64,000 bases of DNA from NCBI RefSeq assembly GCF_000293885.2, contig NZ_CP010945.1, positions 4,484,001 to 4,548,000 of the forward strand, read 5' to 3'. This document shows, one piece after another, positions 1 to 9,499 of the stretch (its first letter is position 1; every line of letters begins with the position of its first letter). The translations under genes were made by a program, and so were the position numbers. The notes below the pieces were generated by a model. That model did no database searches. It had not been told where the DNA came from and saw only the letters and a list, made by a program, of their open reading frames with translations. This stretch comes from Pseudomonas fluorescens NCIMB 11764 (GTDB lineage Bacteria > Pseudomonadota > Gammaproteobacteria > Pseudomonadales > Pseudomonadaceae).

Positions 1-47
1 CTGCCAAGGCGATAATGCGCATGGTGGGACGCCCTCTGGTTGTGTTG

Positions 48-71
48 AAAAAAGGCCCCCGTGAGGGGGCC
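48..71 (-). terminator. Rho-independent terminator of the Fap-like cluster
   Basis: On the minus strand a seven-pair GC stem (GGCCCCC/GGGGGCC) with a four-base loop is followed by a run of six T. It lies 15 bases after the stop of the leftward adhesin gene, so it probably ends the three-gene transcript. Confidence 0.85.
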
Positions 72-85
72 TCCAGAGTCAGCCA

Positions 86-1390
86 TCAGAACGATTGGTT
101 GGAAATGGCCAGCGAGTTGCTTTGTTGGTTGCCCACACCGGCAGCCACGTTCACGCCGAGGTTGCCACTGCCGCCATTCACCGAACCACTCAGGGTTGCA
201 GTGTTGGTCACAGGGTTTGCCCAGCCATTTGGGGTCAGGATTTGATAGGAGACGGTGTTGCTCAAATCCCATGTATTGCTTTCGCTGTAGCCCTTAACTT
301 CGTGCTTGGTAGAAGCGGACGATTGCTCGCCTGATTTGTCGTACGAAGAGTCAAACGATTTTGTAAACGAAGAATCGAACGCTTTTTCGAACGAAGAGTC
401 GGTCGAATTGGAGTGCTCTGTATCGACAGATGCATCGAGCGAAGCGTTAAGCGATGCGTCGAAAGAAGCGCTGTGAGTGCGATCTCCATGGCCATAATTA
501 ACGGTAACGGATTTGGAACCATCCGCCGCTGCTTCCAGGGAAGCGACTATAGAAGCATGGCTGGTAGCGCTGCTATCGGTGCCTTTTGAACCGCTTGCAT
601 CGAAGTGACTGGCACCGCTGGCGTCATAACTGCTGGCACCGCTCTTGGCCCAGTTGCTGGAAGCGCTCTTATCAATGTTCAGCTCGGAGTTATGGCTGAA
701 AGAGGCACTGCCGCTTTTGGTTGTGGTCAGCGTCACCGTAGTCAGCGCGACGTTCTGATCCGCCCTGTTGTTCACGACCAGACCAGGACCGTTTTGTTCA
801 GCAGAGGCGGTGGCTGTTGCATTGCCAAGCGGAGCATTGGAGTTGGCAATTGCCATGGTGTTTTTCTGTTGGTTGAGGTCGCCACCAGCAATGTTGATCC
901 CCATGTTGCCGTTGCCGCCATTGCCCGACTGGCTCATCACCGCAGAGGCTGTGGTGTTGTAGTTGTCGACCTTGTTGTTGTTGCTGTACTGCTTGACGGT
1001 GGCAGTGGCAGTGGCAACGCCGAACACGAAGGAGTTATCGAGAGCGGAGGTGGCGCCAGCGTTCGCGATGGCAGCAGCGTTGTCCTGTTGGTTACCGTCG
1101 CCTGCCGCGACGTTGATGCCGACGTTGCCGCTGGCGCCTGTGGCAGAGCCGCTCATCTCGGCGTTGTTCACAGTCCCTTGGTTAAGGATGCGGTTGCCGG
1201 TACTGCTCTGTTTGTCGTTGGCATTGGCAGTCGCGTAGACAGGGATTTTGGTAGGAGGAGGGGTGTGGTGACCGTTGTTATTATGGCCATGGTGGTCATC
1301 GTTACGACGATCGTTGCCAGCTTGTACAGCAACAGCCATGAGCGCAGCAATTGCGAAAACCAGAGGCTTGAGTGCCATCGAAGGTTTCAT
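86..1390 (-). CDS. FapC-like secreted amyloid/adhesin protein
   Basis: A 434-residue protein with a signal peptide ending near VQA at residue 24, then a His/Asn-rich stretch. Three copies of a repeat of the form GN-x-G-[IV]-N-[IV]-A-[AG]-G-x-x-NQQ-x-N lie at about residues 88-110, 160-183 and 407-434. Known FapC and FapB amyloid subunits carry this repeat type and also have long linkers. Here the linker between repeats 2 and 3 runs over 200 residues, is rich in Ser, Asp and Ala, and contains internal copies such as FDASLNASLDAS and FDSSFTKSFDSS. It is the last and longest gene of a three-gene leftward cluster. Inference: an extracellular fibre subunit or biofilm adhesin. No FapD protease or FapF pore gene is in view. 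Confidence 0.7.
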   Translation of the reverse strand: MKPSMALKPLVFAIAALMAVAVQAGNDRRNDDHHGHNNNGHHTPPPTKIPVYATANANDKQSSTGNRILNQGTVNNAEMSGSATGASGNVGINVAAGDGNQQDNAAAIANAGATSALDNSFVFGVATATATVKQYSNNNKVDNYNTTASAVMSQSGNGGNGNMGINIAGGDLNQQKNTMAIANSNAPLGNATATASAEQNGPGLVVNNRADQNVALTTVTLTTTKSGSASFSHNSELNIDKSASSNWAKSGASSYDASGASHFDASGSKGTDSSATSHASIVASLEAAADGSKSVTVNYGHGDRTHSASFDASLNASLDASVDTEHSNSTDSSFEKAFDSSFTKSFDSSYDKSGEQSSASTKHEVKGYSESNTWDLSNTVSYQILTPNGWANPVTNTATLSGSVNGGSGNLGVNVAAGVGNQQSNSLAISNQSF

Positions 1391-1442
1391 GGTGATTCTC
1401 CGTACTTATTTTAGGTTAAGTGTTGTAACTACCTTTTTTGGG

Positions 1443-2015
1443 TCAGTCCGCGACCCGTACGCTCAGGGTATTGGCCATTCGGTTTCCTACCCCGGCGCTC
1501 TGATTCAACTGGATCACCCCACGGCTACCGGTGAAAGCCTGGTCACTGGTAGTGACCTGGCGGAGGCCTGGTGCAGAGGCAGTTGGATCGGAGTTGTTGA
1601 GCAGCGCCACGTTCTGTTGCATGAGGACGCTGTCGTCGATACTTTGCGGTTGTTTACTGATGCTGATCCGCAGGGCATTGGCTTGCTGGTTGCTGGCACC
1701 CGCGCTCTGGTTTACGCCCAGAACACCGTTGCCATGGCTGAAGGAGTCGCCTTGAATGCTGGCTCGAGCATCCATCCTGGGGTCGACCTGCGTATTCAGC
1801 CGTTGGCGAATCTGAGTGGTCGCGCTGGCCGCATCGCCAATGGCGATGGCCCGGGCGTTGGCCTGTTGCTGCTGATCGCCCGCGGCCTGGTTGACCGCGA
1901 AGTTGCCTTGGTACTGACTACCGGACCCGTTGATGTCGGCGTTATTGATGATGGGTGGTTGAGCAAAGCTCGACGCACTGCAAAGCATGGCGACAATCAG
2001 CAGTTTGCGATTCAT
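1443..2015 (-). CDS. Small secreted Fap-repeat protein
   Basis: A 190-residue protein with a signal peptide (cleavage near SFA at residue 18). Three degenerate copies of the Fap-type repeat lie at about residues 37-60, 97-120 and 166-189, each with a core like VNQ-[AS]-AG-x-x-xQQ-x-N. The last copy has lost the QQ. The gene starts two bases after the stop of the upstream 141-residue gene, so the two are probably translationally coupled. By size and repeat content it resembles a minor amyloid subunit or nucleator of the FapB/FapE kind, but I cannot assign it to either. Export is supported by the signal peptide; amyloid formation is inference. Confidence 0.65.
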   Translation of the reverse strand: MNRKLLIVAMLCSASSFAQPPIINNADINGSGSQYQGNFAVNQAAGDQQQQANARAIAIGDAASATTQIRQRLNTQVDPRMDARASIQGDSFSHGNGVLGVNQSAGASNQQANALRISISKQPQSIDDSVLMQQNVALLNNSDPTASAPGLRQVTTSDQAFTGSRGVIQLNQSAGVGNRMANTLSVRVAD

Positions 2016-2016
2016 C

Positions 2017-2442
2017 TCATTGGCCTCCCGTGATGATTTTCAGACCGCCCAGGCCTCGCTGAACGCTTGAATTGACCAGGTTGGAGATGCCGTTGCCCGA
2101 ACTTCCCCGTCCGGCGGGGAGGTTGGAAATCTGATTCTGGGTGGTGATATTGCCGCCCAGATTGGTGTTGTTTAAATTGACCAGGCGTGTGATACCCGCA
2201 CCACTGGCGACGTTGGCAAAATCGCCGTCGTTCAGTTCGCTCGTCTGATTGAGAATTAGCTTGGAGGGGTTGGCATTGGCGGTCGTGGGGTTAGGGTCGG
2301 GAGCTACCGGCGCTTGCACTGCGTTTCGCGTCTGGACATCACGTTTGATAATAATGATGCCGTTGTCCGCCTGAACGGGGCAGACGCTTGAGCCGAGTGC
2401 GATCAGCAGGAAGCTATAGATGTTGTTATGAAATTTCCCCAC
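2017..2442 (-). CDS. Secreted protein, first gene of Fap-like cluster
   Basis: A 141-residue protein with a signal peptide ending near VQA (residue 25). A Pro/Ala/Asn-rich segment follows, then an Asn-rich half with NLNNTNLGGN and a Gly-rich end. It has no clean Fap repeat but shares the Asn/Gln/Gly bias of its two downstream partners. It is the first gene of the leftward transcript and abuts the next gene. A role as chaperone, nucleator or matrix component would fit its position. I do not recognise the family, and none of these roles is shown by sequence. Confidence 0.6.
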   Translation of the reverse strand: MGKFHNNIYSFLLIALGSSVCPVQADNGIIIIKRDVQTRNAVQAPVAPDPNPTTANANPSKLILNQTSELNDGDFANVASGAGITRLVNLNNTNLGGNITTQNQISNLPAGRGSSGNGISNLVNSSVQRGLGGLKIITGGQ

Positions 2443-2760
2443 GGCGGCAATTCCTTCTGTAAGAACGCTGGCCCTTGTCAGGGTTGCGAGGAAGAGAGCA
2501 GAAGGTGTGCCGGTTCTTGTTTTTCTTTAAAAAACAATTACTTGTATTTAATTGTCGAGGCGGTCAAAAAAATTTTGTAACGCTGCTGAGACACACCCAC
2601 GCAAAATCACCGTCCATTGCTGGCGCAATTGCTCGTTACGGGGTGTTGTAGGCAATTTGTATCAGTGGCGTAACATTTTCTTGGAGGCGGGCACGGGCAG
2701 CTTTAGCCCGCGGGTTTTCGCAGGGGAGAGTGTTTCAGGAATGGACATATATGACGCCTG
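2443..2760. other. Intergenic region upstream of the Fap-like cluster
   Basis: About 320 bases without a convincing gene. It should hold the leftward promoter for the three secreted-protein genes. An AT-rich patch at 2520-2580 has a minus-strand TTGACC (2562-2567) and TACAAG (2541-2546) 15 bases apart, a weak and poorly spaced sigma-70 candidate. No operator or riboswitch was recognised. Confidence 0.35.
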
Positions 2761-3285
2761 TCAGGGACTGAGCAAGCGTGTCACAGCCTCGAATACCGCA
2801 TCCTTGCGTTGATTCCAGTCACCTTGCACAACCTGGTAAGGCTGACGATGCAGCTCAAGCCATTGGTGGCTGGCCTGGAAAAACGCCTTGCGTTCTGCCA
2901 GCTGCGGTTGGCAACGCTGGCCATCGTCATGCCAGGGCACCGATTCGGGGCTGAGCAACAAATGCAGGTCGTAATGCCTGGCCAGCAATGCTTGCTCGAC
3001 CCACATCGGGCAAGCGTTAAACAAGGTGCGGCTCCAAAGGATATTGCTCAACAGATGCGTATCGAGAATCAGCAGTCGCGGTTGTTTGGCTCGTGCTTCA
3101 TCTTCCCAAGTCAGCTGGCCAAGTGCTATTGGCGTAATATCGTCGTAGCAAGTTACACGGGCTTCAGTATCGATGAAATGCCGAACATACTCGCCGACCA
3201 AAATGCCGCCAAAGTTGGCGCGAATCTCACTCGAAAGCCAGCTCTTGCCGCTGGATTCGGGCCCGGTCAGTACCAGGACTTTCAT
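2761..3285 (-). CDS. NadR-like ribosylnicotinamide kinase (AAA family ATPase)
   Basis: A 174-residue P-loop protein. Walker A is GPESSGKS near the N terminus, and the sequence resembles the C-terminal kinase domain of NadR (GEYVRHF, LILDTHLLSN). It lacks the helix-turn-helix and adenylyltransferase domains of full NadR. The expected reaction is phosphorylation of nicotinamide riboside to NMN in the cytoplasm. The start used is the ATG that overlaps the TGA of pnuC in an ATGA junction, which indicates translational coupling. Transport by PnuC followed by trapping as NMN is the usual pathway logic for such a pair. Confidence 0.82.
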   Translation of the reverse strand: MKVLVLTGPESSGKSWLSSEIRANFGGILVGEYVRHFIDTEARVTCYDDITPIALGQLTWEDEARAKQPRLLILDTHLLSNILWSRTLFNACPMWVEQALLARHYDLHLLLSPESVPWHDDGQRCQPQLAERKAFFQASHQWLELHRQPYQVVQGDWNQRKDAVFEAVTRLLSP

Positions 3286-3845
3286 GTGCGTAGCGCCGGG
3301 TCGGCGCGCCATTCACGCCAGCCTTGCACGGCAATCACGGCGAACAACCCATAGAGCCCGGCGGTCAGGTACATGCCCTTATAGATGAAGAGCCCGACGA
3401 AAATCACATCGAGGGTGATCCACAGTGGCCAGCATTGAACGCGCTTTTGCGCCATCCACACCTGCGCCACCAGGCTGAAGCCAGTCAACGCCGCATCGAG
3501 CCAGGGTTGGGCGGCATCGGTCCAGTGCGCCATGGCCGCGCCGAGCATCAGACTGCCGACGGCACCAATGGCCAGGCCTGACACGACCGATTCTCCCTTG
3601 AGCTGGCTAACCCGCCGCCCCTGTCGCGCAGCACCCGCGCGCGTCCATTGCCACCAGCCATAGAGTTGCAACGCGGCGTAGATCACCTGCAACAGCATGT
3701 CCGAATACAGCTTCACTTCAAAAAACACCCAGCTGTAAAGCGACACCATGACCAGGCCAATCGGCCAGCACCAGGGGTTCTGTTTGACCGTCAACCAGAC
3801 GGCAATCACACCGAGGGAGGCGGCAAACAGTTCAAGCCCGGACAT
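3282..3845 (-). CDS. pnuC: Nicotinamide riboside transporter PnuC
   Basis: A 187-residue inner-membrane protein with about seven hydrophobic segments and the PnuC-type motif WPIGLVMVSLYSWVFFE near the N terminus plus WPLWITLDV further on. Start chosen at the ATG preceded by AAGGAAC. It mediates uptake of nicotinamide riboside. Its stop overlaps the start of a NadR-like kinase, so import and phosphorylation are encoded together. I saw no known riboswitch upstream; the gap to the left-facing chemoreceptor gene is filled by a long palindrome. Confidence 0.88.
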   Translation of the reverse strand: MSGLELFAASLGVIAVWLTVKQNPWCWPIGLVMVSLYSWVFFEVKLYSDMLLQVIYAALQLYGWWQWTRAGAARQGRRVSQLKGESVVSGLAIGAVGSLMLGAAMAHWTDAAQPWLDAALTGFSLVAQVWMAQKRVQCWPLWITLDVIFVGLFIYKGMYLTAGLYGLFAVIAVQGWREWRADPALRT

Positions 3846-3926
3846 GGAGGTTCCTTGGGGAAATCGTAGAGGGGGGCGGATTGTACCGGGATTGTGGCGA
3901 GGAGGCTTCTGTGGCGAGCGAGCTTT

Positions 3927-4021
3927 TGTGGCGAGGGGACTTGTCCCCGTTGGACCGCGGAGCGGTCCCAAAAGATCGACGACTGCTTCGCAGCCGAACG
4001 GGGATAAATCCCCTCGCCACA
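3927..4021. repeat. REP-like palindrome between pnuC and chemoreceptor gene
   Basis: Outer arms TGTGGCGAGGGG and CCCCTCGCCACA enclose inner hairpin arms with GGACCGC/GCGGTCC and CTGCTTCGCAG. The same sequence family recurs in this window at 10.6, 17.8 and 25.0 kb. These palindromes are typical of fluorescent Pseudomonas intergenic spaces. Confidence 0.75.
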
Positions 4022-4037
4022 GAGACTGGTGTCTGGA

Positions 4038-5672
4038 TTACACGCGGAACTGCTTGAGCAAACCGTTCAACTGCTCGCTCAGATCCTTGAGCCGCACGCT
4101 CGCCATACTCGACTGTTCCGCCGCCAGCGCCGTGCTGTGGGACAAACCGGCGGCCTGGGTGACGTTCTGGTTGATGTCCTCGACCACGTGGGCCTGTTGC
4201 AGGGTGGCGCTGGCGATGGAGGCGTTCAGGCCGTTGAGGTTGCGCAGTGCCTGGCCAATGGCATTCAGGCTCGCACCGGCCAGGCCGGCTTGTTCGATGG
4301 TCAGCTGCGATGCGCGACTGCTGTCGCCAATGACCTTGACCGCCGCTTCGGAGTGGCCTTGCAGGCGTTCGATCATCGACTGGATCTCGGCGGTGGACTT
4401 CTGCGTGCGCTGGGCCAGCAGACGCACCTCATCCGCCACGACGGCAAACCCGCGACCTTGCTCGCCGGCCCGGGCGGCCTCGATGGCGGCGTTGAGGGCG
4501 AGCAGGTTGGTTTGCTCGGCGATAGAGCGGATCACTTCCAGCACGCTGCCGATCTGAGTGCTTTCGGTGGCGAGCGTACGGATGACTTCCACAGCCTGAT
4601 CAATGGTGCCGGACAACGTGTCGATCTGTTGCAAGCTGCTGTCGATGTTGACCTGGCCCTGCTGCGCCTGGGATTCGGCATCGCGCATTTCGCTGGCCGC
4701 TTGCTCGGCATTCTTGGCGACATCCTGCACGCCGTACGTCACTTCATTGATGGCCGTGGCCACCAGCTCCATCTGCTGGGATTGCTGCTGACTGCGTTGC
4801 TGGGCCTGCGCGGCGTCGTTGCCCAGCTCGCTGGACGACTGGCCCAAAGCGCTGGCGGACACCTGCAATTGACCGATCACCAACCGCAGTTTGGCGGTAA
4901 AGGCATTGAAGTGGCGGGCCAATTGCGTCACTTCATCCTGGCCATGGGTATCGAGGCTGCGGGTCAGGTCACTTTCACCGCTGGCAATGTTGGCCATGGC
5001 GTTCACAGTTTCCTGGAGCGGGCGCACGATGCTGCGGGCAATCAGGATCACCAGCAGGGCCATGATGGCGGCAATCACCAGCCCGACGACGGTCGCTTTC
5101 CAGACCTGGGCCATGAACTCGGCTTGCATGTCATCGATGTACACGCCCGAGCCGATCACCCAGCCCCATGGCTCGAACAGTTTGACATAGGACGTTTTTG
5201 CCACCGGCTCGCTGGCGCCCGGTTTCGGCCAGCGATAGTCGATTGCGCCGGCGCCCTTGGCTTTGGCGAGGGCGACCATTTCGTTGAACAGCGCAAACCC
5301 GTCCGGGTCGCGAATCGCCGAGAGGTTCTGGCCATCGAGTTTCGGGTTGGCCGGGTGCATGATCATCACCGGCGTCAGGTCGTTGATCCAGAAGTAGTCG
5401 TTCTGGTCATACCGCAGGCCGCGAACGGCGGTCATCGCCTGTTTCTGCGCGGCCTCGCGTGTGAGCGTGCCGGCAGTTTCCAGGTCATGGTAATAGGTCA
5501 GAATGCCGCTGGCGGTCTGCACCACGTGCTGGGTTTTCTGCGCCTTGGCGTGATAAAGGTCTTCGTGGATCTGCTTGAGCATCAACACGCCCAACGTCAA
5601 AAGCATCATGACGGCCACGATCAAAATGAGCCACAAGCGGCGGCTGATCGACATATTTCGCAAGCTGTTCAT
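4038..5672 (-). CDS. Methyl-accepting chemotaxis protein with Cache sensor domain
   Basis: A 544-residue chemoreceptor. A transmembrane helix follows the basic N terminus. A periplasmic single-Cache-type domain (sCache_2) comes next, with the typical YFWINDL and [13 protein letters not shown] segments. A second membrane helix, a HAMP domain and a methyl-accepting signalling domain follow, with the conserved tip [19 protein letters not shown]. The ligand is unknown; this Cache type commonly binds small carboxylates. Start taken at MNSLRNMS; the longer reading frame upstream has no better start. No che genes are nearby, so it probably feeds a chemotaxis system encoded elsewhere. Confidence 0.9.
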   Translation of the reverse strand: MNSLRNMSISRRLWLILIVAVMMLLTLGVLMLKQIHEDLYHAKAQKTQHVVQTASGILTYYHDLETAGTLTREAAQKQAMTAVRGLRYDQNDYFWINDLTPVMIMHPANPKLDGQNLSAIRDPDGFALFNEMVALAKAKGAGAIDYRWPKPGASEPVAKTSYVKLFEPWGWVIGSGVYIDDMQAEFMAQVWKATVVGLVIAAIMALLVILIARSIVRPLQETVNAMANIASGESDLTRSLDTHGQDEVTQLARHFNAFTAKLRLVIGQLQVSASALGQSSSELGNDAAQAQQRSQQQSQQMELVATAINEVTYGVQDVAKNAEQAASEMRDAESQAQQGQVNIDSSLQQIDTLSGTIDQAVEVIRTLATESTQIGSVLEVIRSIAEQTNLLALNAAIEAARAGEQGRGFAVVADEVRLLAQRTQKSTAEIQSMIERLQGHSEAAVKVIGDSSRASQLTIEQAGLAGASLNAIGQALRNLNGLNASIASATLQQAHVVEDINQNVTQAAGLSHSTALAAEQSSMASVRLKDLSEQLNGLLKQFRV

Positions 5673-5959
5673 AACGCTGTCACCCCGGTTTCTTTTTCTT
5701 GTAATAAATGATCGCCGGCATCCAACCACACTTTGCCGATCGGGCATATCCGACCCAAGTCCAATAACGTGGCAGCGTTATTCAGCCTTGTCTGATAGGA
5801 TTTCGGCCCCGCACGGAAAAACCTGAATCCAAGTCGATGTTTCACGGAATTTTTACGGTTCCGTCCGGATTCTGTGCGCGCGGGTCTTTTGGCTACGCTG
5901 ACTGTTCTTGAAAAAATATTAACGGGGCATGCCGTTGCGCATCGCCTTTTGGGGGATTG
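5673..5959. other. Divergent intergenic region, chemoreceptor / uppP
   Basis: About 290 bases between two divergent starts, so it must hold both promoters. A GGGGG stretch just before the uppP ATG serves as its ribosome site. An imperfect palindrome around GGGGCATGCC lies at about 5923-5935. Nothing else was recognised. Confidence 0.35.
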
Positions 5960-6790
5960 ATGGATCTTTGGACCGCCTTGCAGGCATTGATACTTGGCGT
6001 TGTAGAAGGGCTGACGGAGTTTTTGCCGATTTCCAGTACCGGACACCAGATTATTGTGGCCGACTTGCTCAATTTCGGTGGTGAGCGGGCCATGGCGTTC
6101 AACATCATTATTCAGCTCGGCGCGATTCTCGCCGTGGTCTGGGAATTCCGGCGCAAGATTTTTGATGTCGTCATTGGTTTGCCGACGCAGCCAAACGCCC
6201 GGCGCTTTACTGCCAACCTGCTGATTGCCTTCCTGCCGGCGGTGGTATTGGGGGTGATCTTTGCCGACCTGATCCACCATTACCTGTTCAACCCGATCAC
6301 CGTGGCCACGGCATTGGTCGTGGGCGGCATCGTGATGTTGTGGGCCGAGCAGCGTCAGCACGAAGTACACGCCGAAACCGTCGATGAGATCACCTGGAAA
6401 GATGCCTTGAAAGTTGGCTTCGCTCAGTGCCTGGCGATGATTCCGGGCACCTCGCGTTCAGGCTCGACGATCATTGGTGGTTTGCTGTTCGGGCTGTCGC
6501 GCAAGACCGCCACCGAGTTTTCGTTTTTCCTCGCGATGCCGACCATGGTCGGCGCGGCGGTCTACTCGGGCTACAAGTATCGCGACCTGTTCGTGCCGGC
6601 TGATTTTCCGGTGTTCGCCATCGGTTTCATCACCGCGTTCATCTTCGCGATGATTGCCGTCAGAGGCTTGCTCAAGTTCATCGCCGGCCACAGCTACGCG
6701 GCGTTCGCCTGGTATCGCATTGCGTTTGGTCTGGTGATCCTGGCCACCTGGCAGTTCGGCTGGGTCGACTGGACTGCGGTCAAGCCATGA
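5960..6790 (+). CDS. uppP: Undecaprenyl-diphosphatase UppP (BacA)
   Basis: A 276-residue polytopic membrane protein with both family motifs: [14 protein letters not shown] near the N terminus and [10 protein letters not shown] in the middle. It dephosphorylates undecaprenyl diphosphate, recycling the lipid carrier of peptidoglycan and O-antigen synthesis, and gives bacitracin tolerance. The ATG at 5960 follows a purine-rich ribosome site; a TTG three bases earlier is less likely. The stop overlaps the start of the next gene in ATGA. Confidence 0.93.
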   Translation: MDLWTALQALILGVVEGLTEFLPISSTGHQIIVADLLNFGGERAMAFNIIIQLGAILAVVWEFRRKIFDVVIGLPTQPNARRFTANLLIAFLPAVVLGVIFADLIHHYLFNPITVATALVVGGIVMLWAEQRQHEVHAETVDEITWKDALKVGFAQCLAMIPGTSRSGSTIIGGLLFGLSRKTATEFSFFLAMPTMVGAAVYSGYKYRDLFVPADFPVFAIGFITAFIFAMIAVRGLLKFIAGHSYAAFAWYRIAFGLVILATWQFGWVDWTAVKP

Positions 6791-7215
6791 ATGATGCCGG
6801 CAGGAGCAGCAGCCCCGGACGCAATTCCGGAGGGCAGATCCAGAACCCCAGGCTGAAACTGCTGGTGTTCGCGGCCGTGTGCGCGCTGCCGTTGGTGGGC
6901 TCGTTGTCGTTCTGGCTGCGCGGGATTTCGCTGATACCCCTGGCGGCCTACGGCATCGTCAGCGTGTTGGCGTTCTTCCTTTATTGGAGCGACAAGCGCA
7001 AGGCCCGCACCGACACCTGGCGTACGCCGGAGAACGTGCTGCATGCAGTTGAACTCGCCGGCGGCTGGCCGGGCGCCTTGGTCGCCCAGCAGGTGTTCCG
7101 GCACAAGACGCGCAAAGTGTCGTTTCAACTGCTGTTCTGGATGATCGTGTTGCTGCATCAAGTGTTCTGGATTGATCAGCTGTTCCTGGGGGCAAACCTG
7201 TTGGCGCTGTTCTAA
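6787..7215 (+). CDS. DUF1294 membrane protein
   Basis: A 142-residue protein with about three membrane segments and the DUF1294 core: YWSDKRKA, then [19 protein letters not shown] and [11 protein letters not shown]. Function unknown; some relatives carry an N-terminal cold-shock domain, which is absent here. The first 20 residues are Ser/Gly-rich and look disordered. It overlaps uppP by four bases and is convergent with the next gene, whose stop overlaps its own. Confidence 0.75.
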   Translation: MNDAGRSSSPGRNSGGQIQNPRLKLLVFAAVCALPLVGSLSFWLRGISLIPLAAYGIVSVLAFFLYWSDKRKARTDTWRTPENVLHAVELAGGWPGALVAQQVFRHKTRKVSFQLLFWMIVLLHQVFWIDQLFLGANLLALF

Positions 7216-7571
7216 AGCAGCAGTCCGACCTGCGTGCGTTTGGGCAGCTTGCTTACCACCAGTTGATGGGAGCGTTGTAACAGGCTTTGCAATTCTTCGG
7301 CGCCCAGCGGGTAGGGCGTTTGCATGATGATCCACTGGGCCCGCGCCAGGTACGGCGCCGGGTGAACGCCCGGGCGGTCGCAATGCCCCAGAAACAGGTC
7401 CTTGTCGACCTTGAAGGCGAGGGATTCGCCCCGCAGGTTCTGCAGGGCGAACATCTTGTTTCCGGCAATCGAAAACACCCGCACGCCACCCCACTTGTAG
7501 TCTTCCCGCGCCCCCGGCAGCGCCAGGCAGAACTGCGCGACATCCTCTTCGCTCATGCGTCCAGCCTTCAT
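7212..7571 (-). CDS. MmcQ/YjbR family DNA-binding-fold protein
   Basis: A 119-residue protein of the MmcQ/YjbR family (CyaY-like fold). It shows the usual LALPGAREDYKWG, VFSIAGNKMFAL and LGHCDRPGVHPAPYL segments. Biological role not established for the family. The frame overlaps the stop of the upstream LysR gene by four bases, so the two leftward genes are probably co-transcribed. MSEEDVAQF six codons downstream is an alternative start. Confidence 0.75.
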   Translation of the reverse strand: MKAGRMSEEDVAQFCLALPGAREDYKWGGVRVFSIAGNKMFALQNLRGESLAFKVDKDLFLGHCDRPGVHPAPYLARAQWIIMQTPYPLGAEELQSLLQRSHQLVVSKLPKRTQVGLLL

Positions 7572-8476
7572 ATCAATCGGTCCCCACAGGCATTGAATGA
7601 TTCGATCAAATGGTCGAGCCAGGCGCGCACCGCCGGCATGACCCCGCGCCGGTGAGGGTAGACCGCTTGCAGCCAGCCGCCAGGCAACGACCAGTCAGGG
7701 AGCAATTGCACCAGCGCGCCGCTTTCCAGTTCCTGCTCGCAATACATCATCGGCAGCATGGTAAAGCCCTGGCCGGCGAGTGTGCAGGCCTTGCGCACGA
7801 TGAAGTCGTCGATGCCCAGTCGGGCTTCGAGCGCAAGTTCATGGCTTTTACCCTGTTGATCGAGCATGCGGATATGCACCATGCGGTCGGCTTCAAGGGC
7901 GCCAAGCACCGGCAAGCCCTTGAGGTCCTCGGGATGATTGATCGCTCGCCCATGGAGAAAGTCCGGACTGGCCACCATCAGCATCTGCGCCTGACGCAGG
8001 CGTCGGGTGACCAGCAACGGGTCTTCATCTCCCAATTCACGCACCCGTAGCGCGACGTCGACGCCCTCGGTCACCAGGTCGACCCGGCGGTTGAGCAGCA
8101 TCACTTCCAGTTGAACCTGCGGGAATTTTTCGAGAAACCGACTGATCACCGTCGGCAGCATTTCGTGAGCCAACCCGACGGGGCAGGACACCCGCAAGCG
8201 TCCGCGGGGTTCGCTGGACATGCTGGCCACGGCTTCATCGGCCATCTCGGCTTCCAGCAGCATGGCCTGGCAGTGCCGCAAATAACGTTCGCCCACGGCG
8301 GTCAACTTCAGTTGCCGGGTGGTGCGTTGCAACAGGCGCGCGCCAAGGCGCTCTTCCAGCTCGGCGATCCGCCGCGACAAGCGAGACTTGGGAATCCCCA
8401 GCACACGCCCGGCTGCAGCGAAACCGCCGGCTTCGACCACCTTGGCGAAGTAGTAGAGGTCATTGAGGTCTTGCAT
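7568..8476 (-). CDS. LysR-type transcriptional regulator
   Basis: A 302-residue LysR regulator. An N-terminal winged helix-turn-helix ([20 protein letters not shown]) is followed by the two-lobed effector domain. It is divergent from the azoreductase gene across a 129-base gap, the classic arrangement for a LysR regulator and its target, so control of that gene is a reasonable inference. The effector-domain sequence matches the broad quinone/aromatic-responsive class, but no ligand can be assigned. Confidence 0.88.
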   Translation of the reverse strand: MQDLNDLYYFAKVVEAGGFAAAGRVLGIPKSRLSRRIAELEERLGARLLQRTTRQLKLTAVGERYLRHCQAMLLEAEMADEAVASMSSEPRGRLRVSCPVGLAHEMLPTVISRFLEKFPQVQLEVMLLNRRVDLVTEGVDVALRVRELGDEDPLLVTRRLRQAQMLMVASPDFLHGRAINHPEDLKGLPVLGALEADRMVHIRMLDQQGKSHELALEARLGIDDFIVRKACTLAGQGFTMLPMMYCEQELESGALVQLLPDWSLPGGWLQAVYPHRRGVMPAVRAWLDHLIESFNACGDRLI

Positions 8477-8605
8477 GGTATTAACCCGATTGTTCTATCA
8501 GTGAGACGAACTATCGCATTGTTGCAGTCTAATCAGCTATTGGTTTCGTGTGTAGGATTGTCTCCATCAGATCGCCCCGTGGCGATCCTCACCTGGAGAT
8601 CCCAC

Positions 8606-9217
8606 ATGAAACTGCTGCATATCGATTCGAGCATTCTTGGTGACAACTCGGCTTCCCGTCAGCTGAGCAGTGAAGTCGTCAAAGCCTGGCAAGCCGCCGA
8701 GCCGAGCGCCGTGGTGACTTACCGCGACCTGGCCAGCGATGCCATCAGCCATTTCTCCGCCACGACCCTGGTCGCCGCCGGCACCGCCGCCGAACTGCGC
8801 AATGCCGCCCAGCAGCACGAAGCCGAACTGAGCGCCTCGACGCTGGCCGAATTCCTCGCCGCCGATGCCGTAGTCATTGCCGCGCCGATGTACAACTTCA
8901 CCATCCCGACCCAACTCAAGGCCTGGATCGACCGCATCGCCGTTGCCGGTCAGACCTTCCGCTACACCGAAGCCGGCCCTGAAGGCCTGTGCGGTGGCAA
9001 GAAAGTCGTGATCGTGTCGACTTCCGGCGGCTTGCATGCCGGTCAGGCGACTGGCGTGGCTCACGAAGAGTATTTGAAAGTGCTGTTCGGCTTCATCGGC
9101 ATCACCGACATCGAATTCGTCCGTGCTCACGGCCTGGCTTACGGTGACGAAGTGCGCACCAAAGCCATGAACGACGCTCACACGCAAATCAGCGAGCAAC
9201 TGTTCGCTGCCGCGTAA
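8606..9217 (+). CDS. azoR: FMN-dependent NADH-azoreductase
   Basis: A 203-residue flavodoxin-fold enzyme. It has the N-terminal phosphate-binding loop [17 protein letters not shown] and [19 protein letters not shown], typical of AzoR. It reduces azo compounds and quinones with NADH through FMN in the cytoplasm, probably protecting against quinone stress. The start at MKLLHI has a GGAG ribosome site eight bases upstream. The divergent LysR gene is the likely regulator. Confidence 0.9.
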   Translation: MKLLHIDSSILGDNSASRQLSSEVVKAWQAAEPSAVVTYRDLASDAISHFSATTLVAAGTAAELRNAAQQHEAELSASTLAEFLAADAVVIAAPMYNFTIPTQLKAWIDRIAVAGQTFRYTEAGPEGLCGGKKVVIVSTSGGLHAGQATGVAHEEYLKVLFGFIGITDIEFVRAHGLAYGDEVRTKAMNDAHTQISEQLFAAA

Positions 9218-9256
9218 GGCTTGCGTAAAGGTGTAAATCAGCTCGAGCCACACCCC

Positions 9257-9305
9257 AAAAAACTCTGTATTCTGAACACGCAAGTGTCAGATGCGGAGTT
9301 TTTTG
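9257..9305. terminator. Bidirectional terminator after azoreductase gene
   Basis: AAAAAACTC at the left and GAGTTTTTT at the right bracket an inner stem (TCTGA-CAC / GTG-TCAGA) with loop GCAA. The T run serves the rightward azoreductase transcript. Confidence 0.75.
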
Positions 9306-9499
9306 TTTCTGACTATTTCTACTGGCTTTTTCTAGTTGTGTCTTCAATCGTTCAAGTTGTGGCCCAGGTTATGCAGTCGAGGGTTGATGTCCCCGTTCTG
9401 TCACGACCAGGGTGGCCGCCATTGCTGGTACAAGGCCGCTTCCTCGGTAGTCGATGGAGAACGGGCTTTCCGGTCAAGTAACCAAAGGTGGGGCATCCC

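Noticed and set aside
3846..4037. Possible riboswitch before pnuC
   Set aside because: The structure there is a REP-like palindrome found at several unrelated loci; no known NAD- or TPP-type consensus.
4029..5711. Long rightward frame of 560 codons opposite the chemoreceptor gene
   Set aside because: Its translation is a His/Gln/Arg-rich antisense of a strongly conserved chemoreceptor; no ribosome site and no family likeness.
9221..9481. Possible small gene between azoreductase and hydrolase genes
   Set aside because: It runs through an intrinsic terminator and has no plausible start signal.
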